A DNA stretch of 64,000 nt. Source: Amorphophallus konjac (Eukaryota > Streptophyta > Magnoliopsida > Alismatales > Araceae). The stretch lies in assembly GCA_022559845.1 (NCBI GenBank), contig CM040118.1, positions 159,050,331 to 159,114,330 on the forward strand. The letters run 5' to 3'. The notes beneath the pieces were generated by a model. That model worked only from the letters and a program-made list of their open reading frames with translations. It was not told the origin of the DNA and made no database searches. The translations under genes and the position numbers were made by a program. Below, piece by piece: positions 22,640-33,989 of the stretch (the stretch's first letter is position 1; the number at the start of each line of letters is the position of its first letter).

Positions 22640-24015
22640 TCAGTCAGTTAATTGCCAGTCAGTTAATTGGTTGATCGACGCGTGAAATAAGCTAACAAAC
22701 AGAATAGAAATCCCGTCCCATACAGTCAGGGACCTACTTAATAAGACACCCCCGGGTAGATCATCGTCCCGAGCAAAGATGTTCGTAAACAGGAGATTGT
22801 GACCTTCTACTATTACCTCACTATCAGGATAATACTCGGTAAGCTTTGTTCCAAAACCTAAGGGTGTGGTAATAGCAAGATCTGAAGGTAGGGGAACTGA
22901 TGCAATTGGTAATGTTTTTACAAAAGTAGTAGATATAAAAGAATGAGAGGCACCAGTATCAAATAGCACAAATTCAGAATGGGAACAAATTTGAAGGGTA
23001 CCTTCCATAAGCCCACCATCCCTGGGCGCTTCTTCTTCTTCTAGAACAGCATTAAGGCGAGCCTGTCTCTTACGTCCACCACCAGACGATTGATCCTTCG
23101 TAAGGGGCAATCTGGCATACGATGCTCCCTGCTTCTACAACGTAGACAAGCACCAAGGCGCTTCCAACATTTTTCAGCCGAATGGCCGAACTTCTAGCAA
23201 AATGTGCAAGCCGCCATGACTTGCTCCTTCTCCTCCTTGACTTTCTTGTTCTTCTAGGAACTTCCACCGTTCCCGCTCCTAGATCTTTTCTTACTATCAC
23301 GGCTTTTATGAGGTTCTGTGATGCTAAATTTTTCTTTCTTATAATGCCGATCAGATCGTCTGCTGAACTCTTCTCCTTTTCCTTTTAATTTCTAGACCTT
23401 TTCTAAGGTCCTCTCACATGAATATGCCCGCTGGACTATCTCTGCATAGGTATGGATGTTTTGGGTCCCGAGCTGCTGAATGAAACCGGGTCGTAACCCG
23501 TCCATAAACCGATTAGCCTTCAGTAAATCAGTGCTGATTAAATGCGGTGCATAGGGTGCTAGCATGGAGAATTGAAGTTCATACTCCGCGACTGTCATCA
23601 TTCCCTGACGAAGAGAGGTGAACTCCATAGCCTTTCTTTCTTTAACATGTTCAGAAAAGTACTTAGCACGGAATAGAATAAGAAAAGCATCCCATGTATG
23701 AGGTGCATCTGCCGGAGGTGTAGGTACTGATTTTCACCATGTGCGTGCATCATTATTGAGTTGAAATGTTGCAAGATGCACTTTTTCTTGGTTCGTGCAT
23801 TAGATAACATCGAAGATATGATTCATCTCATCTATCCAGTTTTCTGCCTCATCTGGGTTGGAAGAACCGTAGAAACGTGGAGGTTTTAAGCTCCAAAAAT
23901 TACGATGCAAGTCACCAGCCCTCGCCCCTGCACCTGCCTGGGCCATACTTTGTAATGCCTGAGTAAGGCCGGCAACCATTTGTTGCATGCCACCCCAATC
24001 TACACGATGAGCCAT
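22640..24015 (-). pseudogene. Gypsy (Tekay-type) gag-protease, decayed
   Basis: From 24015 downwards the minus strand encodes MAHRVDWGGMQQMVAGL and PPRFYGSSNPDEAENWI (gag N-part). After a stop it continues with ARTWWKSVP, VAEYELQFSMLAPYAPHL and DGLRPGFIQQLG (Retrotrans_gag). Two CX2CX4HX4C zinc knuckles follow around 23225-23110; an in-frame TAG interrupts the first. A retropepsin start (VLFDTGASHSFIS, with the catalytic DTG) comes next. Homology stops near 22,780, so reverse transcriptase, RNase H, integrase and the 3' LTR are missing or outside. Stops at about 23,800, 23,395 and 23,210 make it non-functional. The gag lies directly after the primer binding site and 5' LTR at 24,227-27,625. 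Confidence 0.75.
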
Positions 24016-24226
24016 TGTAATAATGAGGTACCTGAGAGAAATAACAATTTGTTAATTCTCATAGAATTAGAAAGAGATAAATCTTAAAACTAATTAACTA
24101 TCTTATCTCGGGCTCTACCCAATTCTCGCATGGGTGAGGAAATTTCTTCCTTAGTTCATAGGTATGGGTCCTTAAGCCTTGGACTTATCCTATGACGTGA
24201 CTCTTTTCCCTAAGTCCTGAGACTTA

Positions 24227-24240
24227 GGCTCTGATATCAA
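24227..24240 (-). other. Primer binding site of the Tekay-type element
   Basis: On the minus strand TTGATATCAGAGCC follows the LTR end (TGACA) after six bases. It is a slightly diverged form of the TGGTATCAGAGCC site complementary to initiator tRNA-Met used by most Tekay/Del and Copia elements. Confidence 0.75.
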
Positions 24241-24246
24241 CTTAAT

Positions 24247-27200
24247 TGTCACGCCCCGAGCCTTTATTACAGTGGAAGACTAACTCGGGGAATCGTGAAC
24301 AGCCGACAAGGTAAGCCTCTTGCAAGCAAGAATGATCAGAGCACAAGACAATCACACATAAAAATGCCATTGCATAATAATTTACTCAAACTCCAACTTT
24401 ATTTCATTAATAATCAAAATACTTCGATACAATAACTTTTCAACCTTCATTAATCCATCAGACTCAAGGAAAAAGGAAATTACAAAGACTCGATCTAAAC
24501 AATAGTGACTTTCCTAAGTCTTCACTCTCATTTTGATAAGACTTTCATTCGCTCTCGGACCCGCTACTTGTATAACTCGAACCCGAATTCGTATCACTTC
24601 TATCTCCTGAAAAGATTGAAAAATAGGTAATGAGCACACTTGCCCAGTAGGTATCTTCGCATCAACATGAAGGTACTATTAAAGTGATTAGTAATTTAGC
24701 TCTAAAGAATAAGGTAAAATCATGCAAATGTGATAAATCATATGTAAATAACCAAGGTAACAAGACGATCATGTAAGATAGAATGAACAAGTATGAATTA
24801 GCAAGAATGTATCAAGAACATGATATGGCCTTTCATGAACAAGAATGTATCGAGAATGTACTAGCAAACCACGTAATCATCACACAAACATCCTTTGCTT
24901 ATGAGCAAGTATTTGGTGAATTTATGTGGAATATCATGTAACAAGCAAAAAAAGTCATGTACGTATATAAGTCGTGTCTTGTGGATTTTCACTTCACGAG
25001 CCGTGGATCTTCACTTATTTATAGAGAAAGTACTCCCAGCGCAATGCGACGCCAGTAGCATCATACCCCATGGTTTACAGTATCTTTTCGACAATCAGCA
25101 GAGAGGACTAGCATAGAGCCCTTGAACACAATCAGTACTCGATCGCATCTTCAAGTATAAATCAAGCTACTTCCACGTTTCAAGCAATAAAATATGGCCA
25201 GTAATATAACAAGTTCAATAAGTTTCAATGAATGAACACTTCAATTTAAGAATGCGAGGGATCAAGAATGACTTAAAACAAGGTTATAATGAACACTTCA
25301 ATTTAAGAATGCGAGGGATCAAGAATGACTTAAAACAAGGTTATATTGAAATAATTTGACAACATAACAGTACATTCCTTATCTTCCATAATTTAAAATT
25401 AAGTATCTTGAACAATATGACAAGTCCTAGACCATCAATAATCCATCTAGGAACTTTGAAATATCAACCCTTAGGTCAAACCTCGGGTTAAAGTACTCAG
25501 GAATTGTGACGGTCAATTAATGGGCCGTTACATGAATGTGACGGTCTATAATTTGGCCGTTAGATCATGTTGAATCCAGAAAGAATAAATTGGACTCAGT
25601 GAATGTGACGGTTGTATACTGGACCGTTAGATGATCCTGACGGTCGAGTAATAGGCCGTTACATAGTCAAAACCAGAAAACATCGATAGTGCTTTCTAAA
25701 TAATTGGGCTTTAATGGTACAACCAACTCGGCGTCCTAGTGAGAATCCCAGGCTCGCGGAGAATTACGGAGGTCTTGAAACAAGATTTCCTAGTCCATTG
25801 GAAGGAATATCCAATAGAGAGGTCCTCAAGTCCAAGAATATGTTCCTATAGTGCAAAAGTGTAAACTAATGGTCATATACTAGAATATATGCCATGTACT
25901 TAGAGAAATTGACTCTATAGACGGAAAGAATGTGCAACAATGTGAAACCATGATAAAACTCTGTCAATACATCAGTTAAAATCATGTTTTTAATATAAAG
26001 CTATATAGTTTTGGCAAACGAAATTAACATGTACTTAAAATAACTCAAAGTGCTTTAGACATGCATGAATCAATTTATAAACTCAAAGTTCATGAAGATA
26101 GGTCAAAACTTAGATAACTAGGCTTATTTATAAGCTACTTTGACTGTTCTCAATTCTGTCCCAAATAGACAGAACACAGCACTCTGGCGGTCTAAGACAG
26201 GTGCGTTATATGGCTATGACGGTTTATCGTGGAGCCGTCAGAGTGTTGTAACGCTCCGATCCTGGGCCGTCAGAGATTACAGAGAACTTTAAGTACAATA
26301 GGGGATGTGACGGCTCATCGTAAGGCCGTCAGAGTCATGTGACGGTCTAACTATAATCCGTCAGAGCACTGCTGACAGTAAGTAAAAGATCTATGGTTTA
26401 AAACCTTTCATGCAAGAAGAATCAAATAAACAACTACTCTAGTCATGACAAAATGAAGAATAGGCCATCTAGATGCATAGGTCGTAGTGGATGAACAAGA
26501 GAATATCTTTTATCTTTAAATTACGCTAAGGACATGTATGTATGCATAGACCTACTAAAACATGAAATTCATGGTCTATAGTGCATGGAATCAAGTAAAA
26601 CCAGAGGGCTTTTATCCCTAACATGATATTCTTGCCGTTCATGAGATAACATATCTCTTTACTGGGCTTTCAACTTCCAATTTGGGAATGCAAGACACGC
26701 CCTAGTTCTTTCCTTCCAGTTAGTTTTCAGCAACTTCATGTCGCTCTAACTCCTCAATCTCTTGATCTAAGGATGTGAAATTTTGAGGGTAAGAAGGTGA
26801 AACTAAGAGGAACAGAAAGTTCTAAAGACACTTAGGCTAATTACCTCGATTTAGTGTTCTAATCTCCTGATCTTCAGTAGACTTTCGCTCAAATTCCTAG
26901 GTTGCTATGGTCGAACCAGCAACTTTGGAAGCTTCAAACTCCTTGTGTAGTTGATCTTTTTACATGAAATTTTGAGGAAGGTTAGTCATATATATTAACA
27001 ACAAAAAGTTCTAAAGAACTTACCTGAAATATTATCTCCTTACCTTAGTTCCACGCAAGCCAATGTAGGGGTCGCGCAGGTCAAAACTAGGGTCTATTTA
27101 TAGGTTCTAGCTAGGGTTTTGAGGATTAGATCGATTCTAGAGTCCTTAGATCGACTTCTGAGTATCCTTAACACGTTTACTAGTCCTCCTATCTCGATCC

Positions 27201-27625
27201 CTAAGAGATAGACTAGCAAAAATCTAATTTTTTTGCTCTTTCTTCCATTCACGGAACTGACAAAGCGTGACGGTCGAATCTTGGTGCGTTACATGCCTGT
27301 GCCGGTCGCACGATAAACCGCTACACCTACTGTGCGCAGAATTCAACTTAATTCAAACTCTTTTATTTGTTTTATCCACATAATTATCTATAAAAAAGGA
27401 TATTTATCCTTAAAATTCGTGAGTAGGCTAAATAACCTTCTAGAATATGGGCCAAACTTAATGGGCTTGTTCCTTAAACCTTTTGGGCTTCAATTAAACA
27501 GGCTAGATTAATTGTTTACCATAATTGGGCCTAAATAATCAATTTAAGCTTTATAATTCCTAGAAAATTCTAGAAAATTCTTAAAATAATCCATACATTA
27601 TTTATATAGATTTTGGAGCACTACA
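24247..27625 (-). mobile_element. 5' LTR of the Tekay-type Gypsy element
   Basis: On the minus strand the LTR starts TGTAGTGCTCC (27625) and ends GGCTCGGGGCGTGACA (24247), giving 3,379 bp with TG/CA ends. The GGGGCGTGACA end and position next to the primer site are typical of the Tekay/Del lineage. A TATA box, CCTATAAATAGACC, lies on the minus strand at about 27,092-27,105. Inside are a 57-bp tandem duplication (25231-25345) and a degenerate inverted-motif array at 25.5-26.4 kb. The element appears to have inserted into Copia sequence that resumes at 27.63 kb; no second LTR is present to confirm the target duplication. Confidence 0.8.
25505..26370. repeat. Degenerate (T)GACGGTC..GGCCGTTA array in the LTR
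   Basis: At least eight motif pairs occur, such as GTGACGGTC followed 8-10 bp later by GGCCGTTA or GCCGTCAGA (near 25507, 25538, 25605, 25638, 26216, 26245, 26308 and 26339). Each pair is an imperfect inverted repeat. Two more pairs lie at 27,267-27,320, upstream of the LTR TATA box on the minus strand. Confidence 0.7.
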
Positions 27626-27631
27626 ACCATG

Positions 27632-30584
27632 GATCAAAATTGCATATTAAAGCAGTCTAGTTGTTCTTGAGCATATTCCCTCATGTTGCTAATGTTCTAC
27701 ATATGTTGCTTTCCAAATCTAGTTAATATATGTATACAGATAGGGGGAGTCCGCCTAGGTAATTTTTGTGGCTCATGCATATTTGTTTAAAGTTGTCATC
27801 CTGTATAGTCTTCATGCCATGTTGGAATGCATCCTGAAATGGGAAGTTCGTGCATTTCATCATTCAATGATGTGCATTTGTTTGTTCTCATGCAACCACT
27901 GATTTCAAAATTGATTGTCATTCATTTTGAAGATCCCAAAAGATTGAATGCATTCAGGGGGAGTCTGTCAAGATAATTTTTGTGAATCATGCATGATTTT
28001 CATGTCATATATGATTATTCAATGCATTTAGCTAAGCGAAATCAATGCACATGCATACATATTGTTAATTGCATATCATTCATATTGAAAATATCAAAAA
28101 GAGTAATTGTCATGCATACTCTTAGGGGGAGCTCTTATCTTAATCTGAATCGTTTGCTCACATCCTTAGATTGAGCTATTCCTTTTTCAATTTGAATCTC
28201 TCTTGATTGAACCTTAATGTTTCTTGATGCAAGTGAAGTAAATTTCACTGTATTCTTGATTGATTCTTTATTCAAGCTTCATCTAATTCTCAACGTCGAC
28301 ACCATGAGTCGACATTACTTTACAAGTATTCTGTTTAATGAAGACTGTGAGCAGATGCTGACACCAAGAGTCGATATCTTCATTGGTGTGATCCTTATCT
28401 TGACTCTCTCGTGATTGGCCAAGTGATTTCGATCAACCAGTTGGTACAATATTTCCATTATCTGCTTCTATATTTGTTCAGGGGGAGCATAAGAAGAATT
28501 CTTGGACTACATGACCATCTTTGTCATACTGATCTTCTTTGCTCTTCAATCAATTTATCTCAAACATTGGTATCAGTTGGTCTCACTTGCCTTCATCTGT
28601 TTTGAAATCATTTGAGCTTATATCCTACTGTGATTGAAAATTTCTTAATCACTGCTTCTGAATTTGTTGAAGGGGAGCTTATCTTGAAATGATCATGTGC
28701 TATCGTGTAACAACTAGACAGTATATAAAAAGGCTCAGCTGAAAAGATAGGTCAAGCCCATCTGGAAGGTTAAACCTTGCGAGAGTAGATCCTTGGATCC
28801 AACCTCTGCCAAGTACTGCTCTTAGTTGTGTTTCTGCTAACCAGCTCATAATTCACATTTTTGTTGAAATATGTGACCAACATTTTTTTGGTCACTTCTG
28901 TATTGAGCTGATATATCTGAATTCCTTTGAGTTAATCTTTCCTATAACTCTGAACCCACTGCATTACTTTGCTGAGGGGGAGTTGCTTGTCAGAAATTCT
29001 GTTTTGTAGTGTCATTTGACTTGATTCCTATTCCTTGGAAATCTTTCTTGCTTATGTAATTCTTGAGCTGTTCAACCAACTTCTATGACTAATCTTTGAT
29101 TATCAGATCTTCTGAAAAACTTCTCACAATTTGCATGCTTTCTGATGATCTTAATTCTATATCATTGACTTTTGTTGAACATTTCTGTCAGAAACTCATG
29201 AAAATTACAATGGGCATATCTTGATCATAAATCTAAAAACATTTATAATAGGAATCTTCTATTATATGGAACTATGAATATCTGAAATAACTCAGCTGGT
29301 TTAAGTCTTATGTATTTCTTGAGTTTGGTCTCAAACATCTTGAAAATATCTGAATCAATCCTTTAATAAACTTTAACCAGTTGATTCATGTTATATCTTG
29401 TAAAACCTTCTGAAATCTGAAAGTTTTAAACCATGGCTTTCTTGGATAGAGATACATGAGTTGAGTGTTATTTTTAAACATTTGTTTGATCTGAGTAATG
29501 TCTGAATGTAAAATAAAGTCAGAGCAATGGCAATGGTCACTGAGAAACCATGTCCAACGGACTATGTCATGAAGTGCCTTAGTTATCTCTGATGAAAATT
29601 TAATGAAAAATCTGTGAAAGGTTAAGGCAGAGCAATGATTAGGTTGCACTGAGAAACTGGGATCCTCATCAAAGAAATGGAGTCATCCTATGTCATGAAG
29701 TGCCCTAGTTAAACTATGTTCAATATGAATCATGACAGTTAGTCATACTAAGTGCTTAGGGATACTGGCATATAAACAACGTATATCCTCTAGTTACAAG
29801 GTGTGGACTAAACTCGATTGATCTTGAGAGTTATTGCAATACACATTGATGTTGCATTGTTAAAAAAAAATAATCTGAAAATTTTGAAAACTGCTGAAAC
29901 TTTGGACAAAATCAGATCCTTTCATGTCTGTTTAATCTCAATACTACATTTTGTAACTCCCAAAGGAGTCATTGAACTTAAATGAGTAAGAGATAGGGAG
30001 GTTAAACTAGATGTTAACGTGAAGGCATGGTTCATTCTTATTGAAATTGATTTCAGATATGAGTACAGAATGTATGAATAAAACTTGAATACATCATGTT
30101 TAAACCAGGGTGTTTAATAAAGATTATGTCATAAGCTGTTATAGTGGAAGATCTGAAATATCTTAACCTTGGAATTATGATTTTGATAACTCATTGCAAA
30201 TCTTCTCTAAAATTTTTGGATGCTCAGTAAAACTTCTTTGCTCCTGTTCTGGTTTAAATTGCTCCGATCTCAATTTTCTTTCATGAAACTGATCTCTATA
30301 AGCACTCCATCTGCTTACCTGTGCTTTTGCTGAACTCATGTTATGCCTGATGAATCTGCTTCCATTCTAATCCTTCTGTTCTTTCAAAGAGGGAGATCAT
30401 CTCATCAGCATATTTCTGTTCCCAAATTTTTCTACTGTGGTTTTCATTCCTACTGCATTCATCAAATTATTGATCTCTTTTTGATGACGTCAAAGGGGGA
30501 TAATAATTTGATATGAGTCAAATTGTGTGCATTTTATGTGTGTGTGACTCATAGTGTTGCCATCATCAAAAAGGGGGAGATTAT
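27632..30584 (+). mobile_element. 3' non-coding interior of a Sirevirus-like Copia element
   Basis: No protein is recognisable, but purine tracts of the form (A/T)AGGGGGAG recur near 27,746, 27,955, 28,121, 28,480, 28,975, 30,495 and 30,570. The last directly precedes the LTR start. Repeated polypurine-like motifs upstream of the true tract are a known feature of Sireviruses. Copia protease to RNase H is absent, probably because the Tekay-type insertion removed or displaced the left part. The rest of the stretch is AT-rich with no gene I can support. Confidence 0.55.
30569..30584 (+). other. Polypurine tract of the Copia element
   Basis: AAAAAGGGGGAGATTAT abuts TGTATCCCTGTG at 30585. Tract plus TG start is the standard 3' LTR junction. 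Confidence 0.75.
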
Positions 30585-30784
30585 TGTATCCCTGTGATTT
30601 TGATGATGTCAAACACTATGACTCATTATGAGCATGATGTCATATGTGCTTTGATGTTTTGATGATAATTTGAAAGATTGATGATTTGTTTTGATGATTC
30701 AAACACTATAGATCATATATGCTTCACTGAGCATGTGTCTCTCTAGCTCTGGACAAGGTTAATGCATAACGATCACCATGTATA

Positions 30785-31910
30785 GAAGGTCAGTGCACAT
30801 GTGTTCAAGATTAATGCATAACGATCACCATGTATAGAAGGTCAGTGCATATGTGTTCCTCTCTGTGTATTCAGGACTATGCACATCCCATTTTTCATGT
30901 AGAACAGATGTATGCATTTCATCGAACAGGCTGTACACACTGTTCAAGTCTGTGCACATCATGCCTACGCAAAATGCAAGGTCGGTGCATGTCTGTGTCA
31001 CCATCATATAGGTCGGTGCATGGTTGTGTTTAACTGTCTTAGGTCGATGCATGTTATCATGATTCATGAGGTCAGTGCATAATTCCCTTAGTCAGTTATG
31101 GTGCGCATCCGGTTCCCTTAGATATAAGGTCGGTGCATCTTCTGCTGCATGCATATAAAGCCCAAGCACATATGCTAGTGTGCATGCCAGGTCGGTGCAC
31201 AATTGCATGCTCACCTAGAAGGTCAGTGCAGGTTCTGCATTGTGCATGACAAGGTCGGTGCAGTTTTTGCATTGTGCATTCAAAGTCTGTGCAGGTCTTG
31301 CCTTATGCATATACAAGGTCAATGTACACACTGTAGCAGGTCGGTGCACTTTTTTCTATCTTGCATATGAAGGTTTGTGCACGTTACTGCTTGTTGTATA
31401 TGGAGGTCGGTGCATACACTGTAGCCACTCGGTGCATGTTTACATGCAAGTATATAAAGGTCGGTGCACTTTTTACCTTGAGCATATAGGTCTGTGTATA
31501 TATGTTTACTAAGGTCTGTGCACATTTTAACTTGAGCGACACAAGGTCCGTGCACATTTGCCCTTGTGCAATACAAGGTCGGTGCACACTTTGCAGCATG
31601 CATATCAAGGTCGGTGCACATTTTTGTCACCTGCATATAAGATCGGTGCATGCTTTGTTAGTATGCATTTCAAGTCGGTACATCTTCTGCTGGTCCGCAT
31701 ATAAAGTCGGTGCATATTTTACAAGTTTACATGCAAGGTTAGTGCATTTTTCTTTATGTGCATATAGAAAGTCGGTGCATGTTTTGTGTGTGCTACCTAA
31801 GGTCCGAGCATGTTTTATTCATAGTAACTTAAGGTCAGTGCACATCTTGTTTGACTGAACCTAAGGTCTGTGCATGTTTGCACGTTACACTATAAAGTAT
31901 GTGCATCCCT
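30785..31910 (+). repeat. LTR motif array, AAGGTCGGTGCAC, about 32 copies
   Basis: The 11-13-bp motif AAGGTCGGTGCA(C/T) and close variants occurs about 32 times. In the right half the starts fall near 31511, 31543, 31576, 31608, 31639, 31670, 31706, 31737, 31769, 31799, 31831, 31863 and 31894, a spacing of 30-36 bp averaging 32. The spacers differ in sequence. The array lies upstream of the LTR TATA box at 32.15 kb. Confidence 0.85.
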
Positions 31911-32150
31911 TGTGACTCATGTTCTCAAGGTGTTTGATGAAACGTCCTTCTTCCAACTAACAGGATTAAAGCAGCACGTGAGCTCGAACTGAAGCAGGCA
32001 TGTGTTCCCAGGATGGTAGATCTAGTGGCACGTGATCCGAGATAACCTGGGACGCTTCTTCAGAAGCCTTCAAAAGAAGAATATTCCATTACCACTTGGG
32101 CTAATGGGACTTCACTAGGTCTTTTCTGCCTCATCCATACGGAGGCCATG

Positions 32151-32165
32151 TTCTATATAAAGACC
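32151..32165 (+). promoter_or_regulatory. TATA box of the Copia LTR
   Basis: TTCTATATAAAGACC lies 240 bp downstream of the motif array and just before the purine-rich leader, as expected for the U3/R border. Confidence 0.65.
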
Positions 32166-32659
32166 GCCTCATCCTTCGAAAAGGAGTGCGGCACAAGAAA
32201 GAAAGAAATAGGTGTGTGCAAAAGAGAGTGGCAGTCTGAGAGAAGAACCAGATAGCAGAAAGAAGAACCCGTCAGAGAGTGAGAATCAAAAAAGAAAGAA
32301 AAAGATAGAGTGAAGAGCTGAGAAGAGAGGAATAGAGAGATAGAAGAAGGGAATTATGATGATCAGAGAGAAGAGCAAGGAAACTCGAAGAGAGAGAGAT
32401 TAGAAGTAGTCTGAGAGAGCAAAAGAGAAGAAGAAATCTGAGAGAAAGAAAAGTGTGAGTCCGAGAGTGAAAAGTGATAGTGAGATAGTGAAGAAGAGGG
32501 ATCTCGAGAGAAGAGATTGTGAAGCAATTGAAGCAGTTCTTGAAGATTTGTCTCTACTGGCCTTTGGATCAGATCCAATCCAGTCTGCTCCTGCGAGAGC
32601 TACATTCTATCTGTGTTTTATTTGTAGTTGCCATTTCTTATTCTTCCTTTAAACTCTTG

Positions 32660-32862
32660 TTCTAAGCTGTGTATCAGCGGAGGCTAAGCTGTAAGGCCCA
32701 GCGAATTAAGCTGTGTATCAGCAGTGGCTAAGCTGTAATATCCAGCGGTGGTAAAGCTGTACTGCCCAGCAGTCAAGCTGTCAGTCAGCGGTTAAGCAAG
32801 CTGTGAAGCCCAGCTGTTGTTGGCAAGCTGTGAGGCCCAGCGGATTCAAGCTATTAGGCAGC
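32660..32862 (+). repeat. AGCTGTGNNGCCCAGCGG array
   Basis: About eight units of AAGCTGTGWAGCCCAGCGG or AGCTGTGTATCAGCGG are spaced about 20-33 bp. A related array occurs at 39190-39440 in the other LTR. The half-sites AGCTGT and CAGCGG/CAGC form weak inverted repeats, so the transcript could fold into serial small hairpins in the R/U5 region. Confidence 0.75.
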
Positions 32863-33349
32863 AGTAATCCACACTCAGGTTTGAGTGTGAGGTAGATGTA
32901 GGTCTGGAGGACCGAACTACCTAAAAATCTCCTTTCTACTGTGGTTTGATTGATTGCTTCTTGATTCACGATAGATGTATGATTAGGCTCGTCATATCTT
33001 CCTCTGATTCACCTATATCACTCTGAGTTCACTAGGTATTCTAATTTGTTTATGTCTAACTGTTGCTAAGTGTTTCAGCTAGTTGTTGAATGTGCTAGCC
33101 AAGTCTACTAGTGAGAATCACACAAGAACATATGTTAAGTGTTCTAGTGTGGGTCTCAATAGTATATCGGTTTAACTGAGCCTACCTGGTTAAATGATCG
33201 AGTGTGTGTAGAACTTCTGATCAGCCCAGCCTATCTAATTTTAATTCCGCAAGATTTTATAAAGAATTGTTAATTGGGCATTTTTATAGGGGAGATTCAT
33301 TCACCCCCCCTCTAAATCCGGTTTGCACCATCTCATAGGCATAACATGG

Positions 33350-33905
33350 TTTGGGTTGACATTCAAAAAAAATCGATTTGGGTTCAAACCGAACCGTATT
33401 AAAAATTTTGGTTTGATTTGATTTTGAAGTTTAAAAAATCGAACTGAACTGAATAACCCGAATTTAAAGATATTTTTGTCAAGTTAATATAAGTGTATAT
33501 GTAACTATAAACCCTAATTCAAAAAGTTCAATCCCTACCATCTTGATGGGGTTTCCGACTCTATGAAATAGGTTTCAAATCATCTTCCATTTTACTACAA
33601 CTGAAGTTCTTAGTTGTTTATGTGAAAATATTATGGAACTTGTTCTTACATGTTTTTATGTTACATTTTTAATATTTATTTTATTTGGTATAATTTTTTT
33701 TACCCTACCTTTCTCTACTCTTGTTGGAATCCAATCTAATTTCTAAAAGGGGAGATGAATGTGGTTCAAACCAAACCAAATCAAACCAAACTGAATTAAT
33801 TCGGTTTGATTTAGTTTGGTTTGATTCAGGTTGAAGCCTTAATTCAATTCGATTTAGTTTGATAAAAATTCTCTTCAAATCAAACCAAACCGTGCTCACC
33901 TCTAC
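33350..33905. mobile_element. AT-rich GGTTTGGTTTG repeat, possible hAT-type MITE
   Basis: Both ends are rich in GGTTTGG/CAAACC motifs (GGTTTGGGTTGAC on the left; GAGGTGAGCACGGTTTGG read from the right), a texture seen in small hAT-like non-autonomous elements. I could not define clean terminal repeats or an 8-bp duplication. No coding content. Confidence 0.3.
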
Positions 33906-33989
33906 TTGTACCTCTAAAATCTTTCAAAAATTTAAACTGTATTATCATTATAATTTGAAAAAAGTTCTCAAAGTAAACCCACGTGTGTA

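Larger units (their letters stand above)
30585..33346 (+). mobile_element. 3' LTR of the Sirevirus-like Copia element
   Basis: The LTR starts TGTATCCCTGTGATTTTGATG and probably ends GGCATAACA near 33346, about 2.76 kb. In order it holds a motif array (30.79-31.91 kb), a TATA box (TTCTATATAAAGACC, 32,151-32,165), a purine-rich GAGAGA leader (32.2-32.5 kb), a segment with GGATCAGATCCAA and TGCTCCTGCGAGAGCTAC, an AGCTGT/CAGCGG array (32.66-32.86 kb), CTGGAGGACCGAAC, and ATTCACCCCCCCTCT near the end. The same order recurs in the LTR copy at 38.25-39.72 kb. The exact right end is uncertain by about 25 bp. Confidence 0.7.

Noticed and set aside
31511..31910. CRISPR-like array of short repeats with about 20-bp spacers
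   Set aside because: The repeats are degenerate 11-13-mers inside a plant LTR between a polypurine junction and a TATA box, and no cas genes or prokaryotic features exist.
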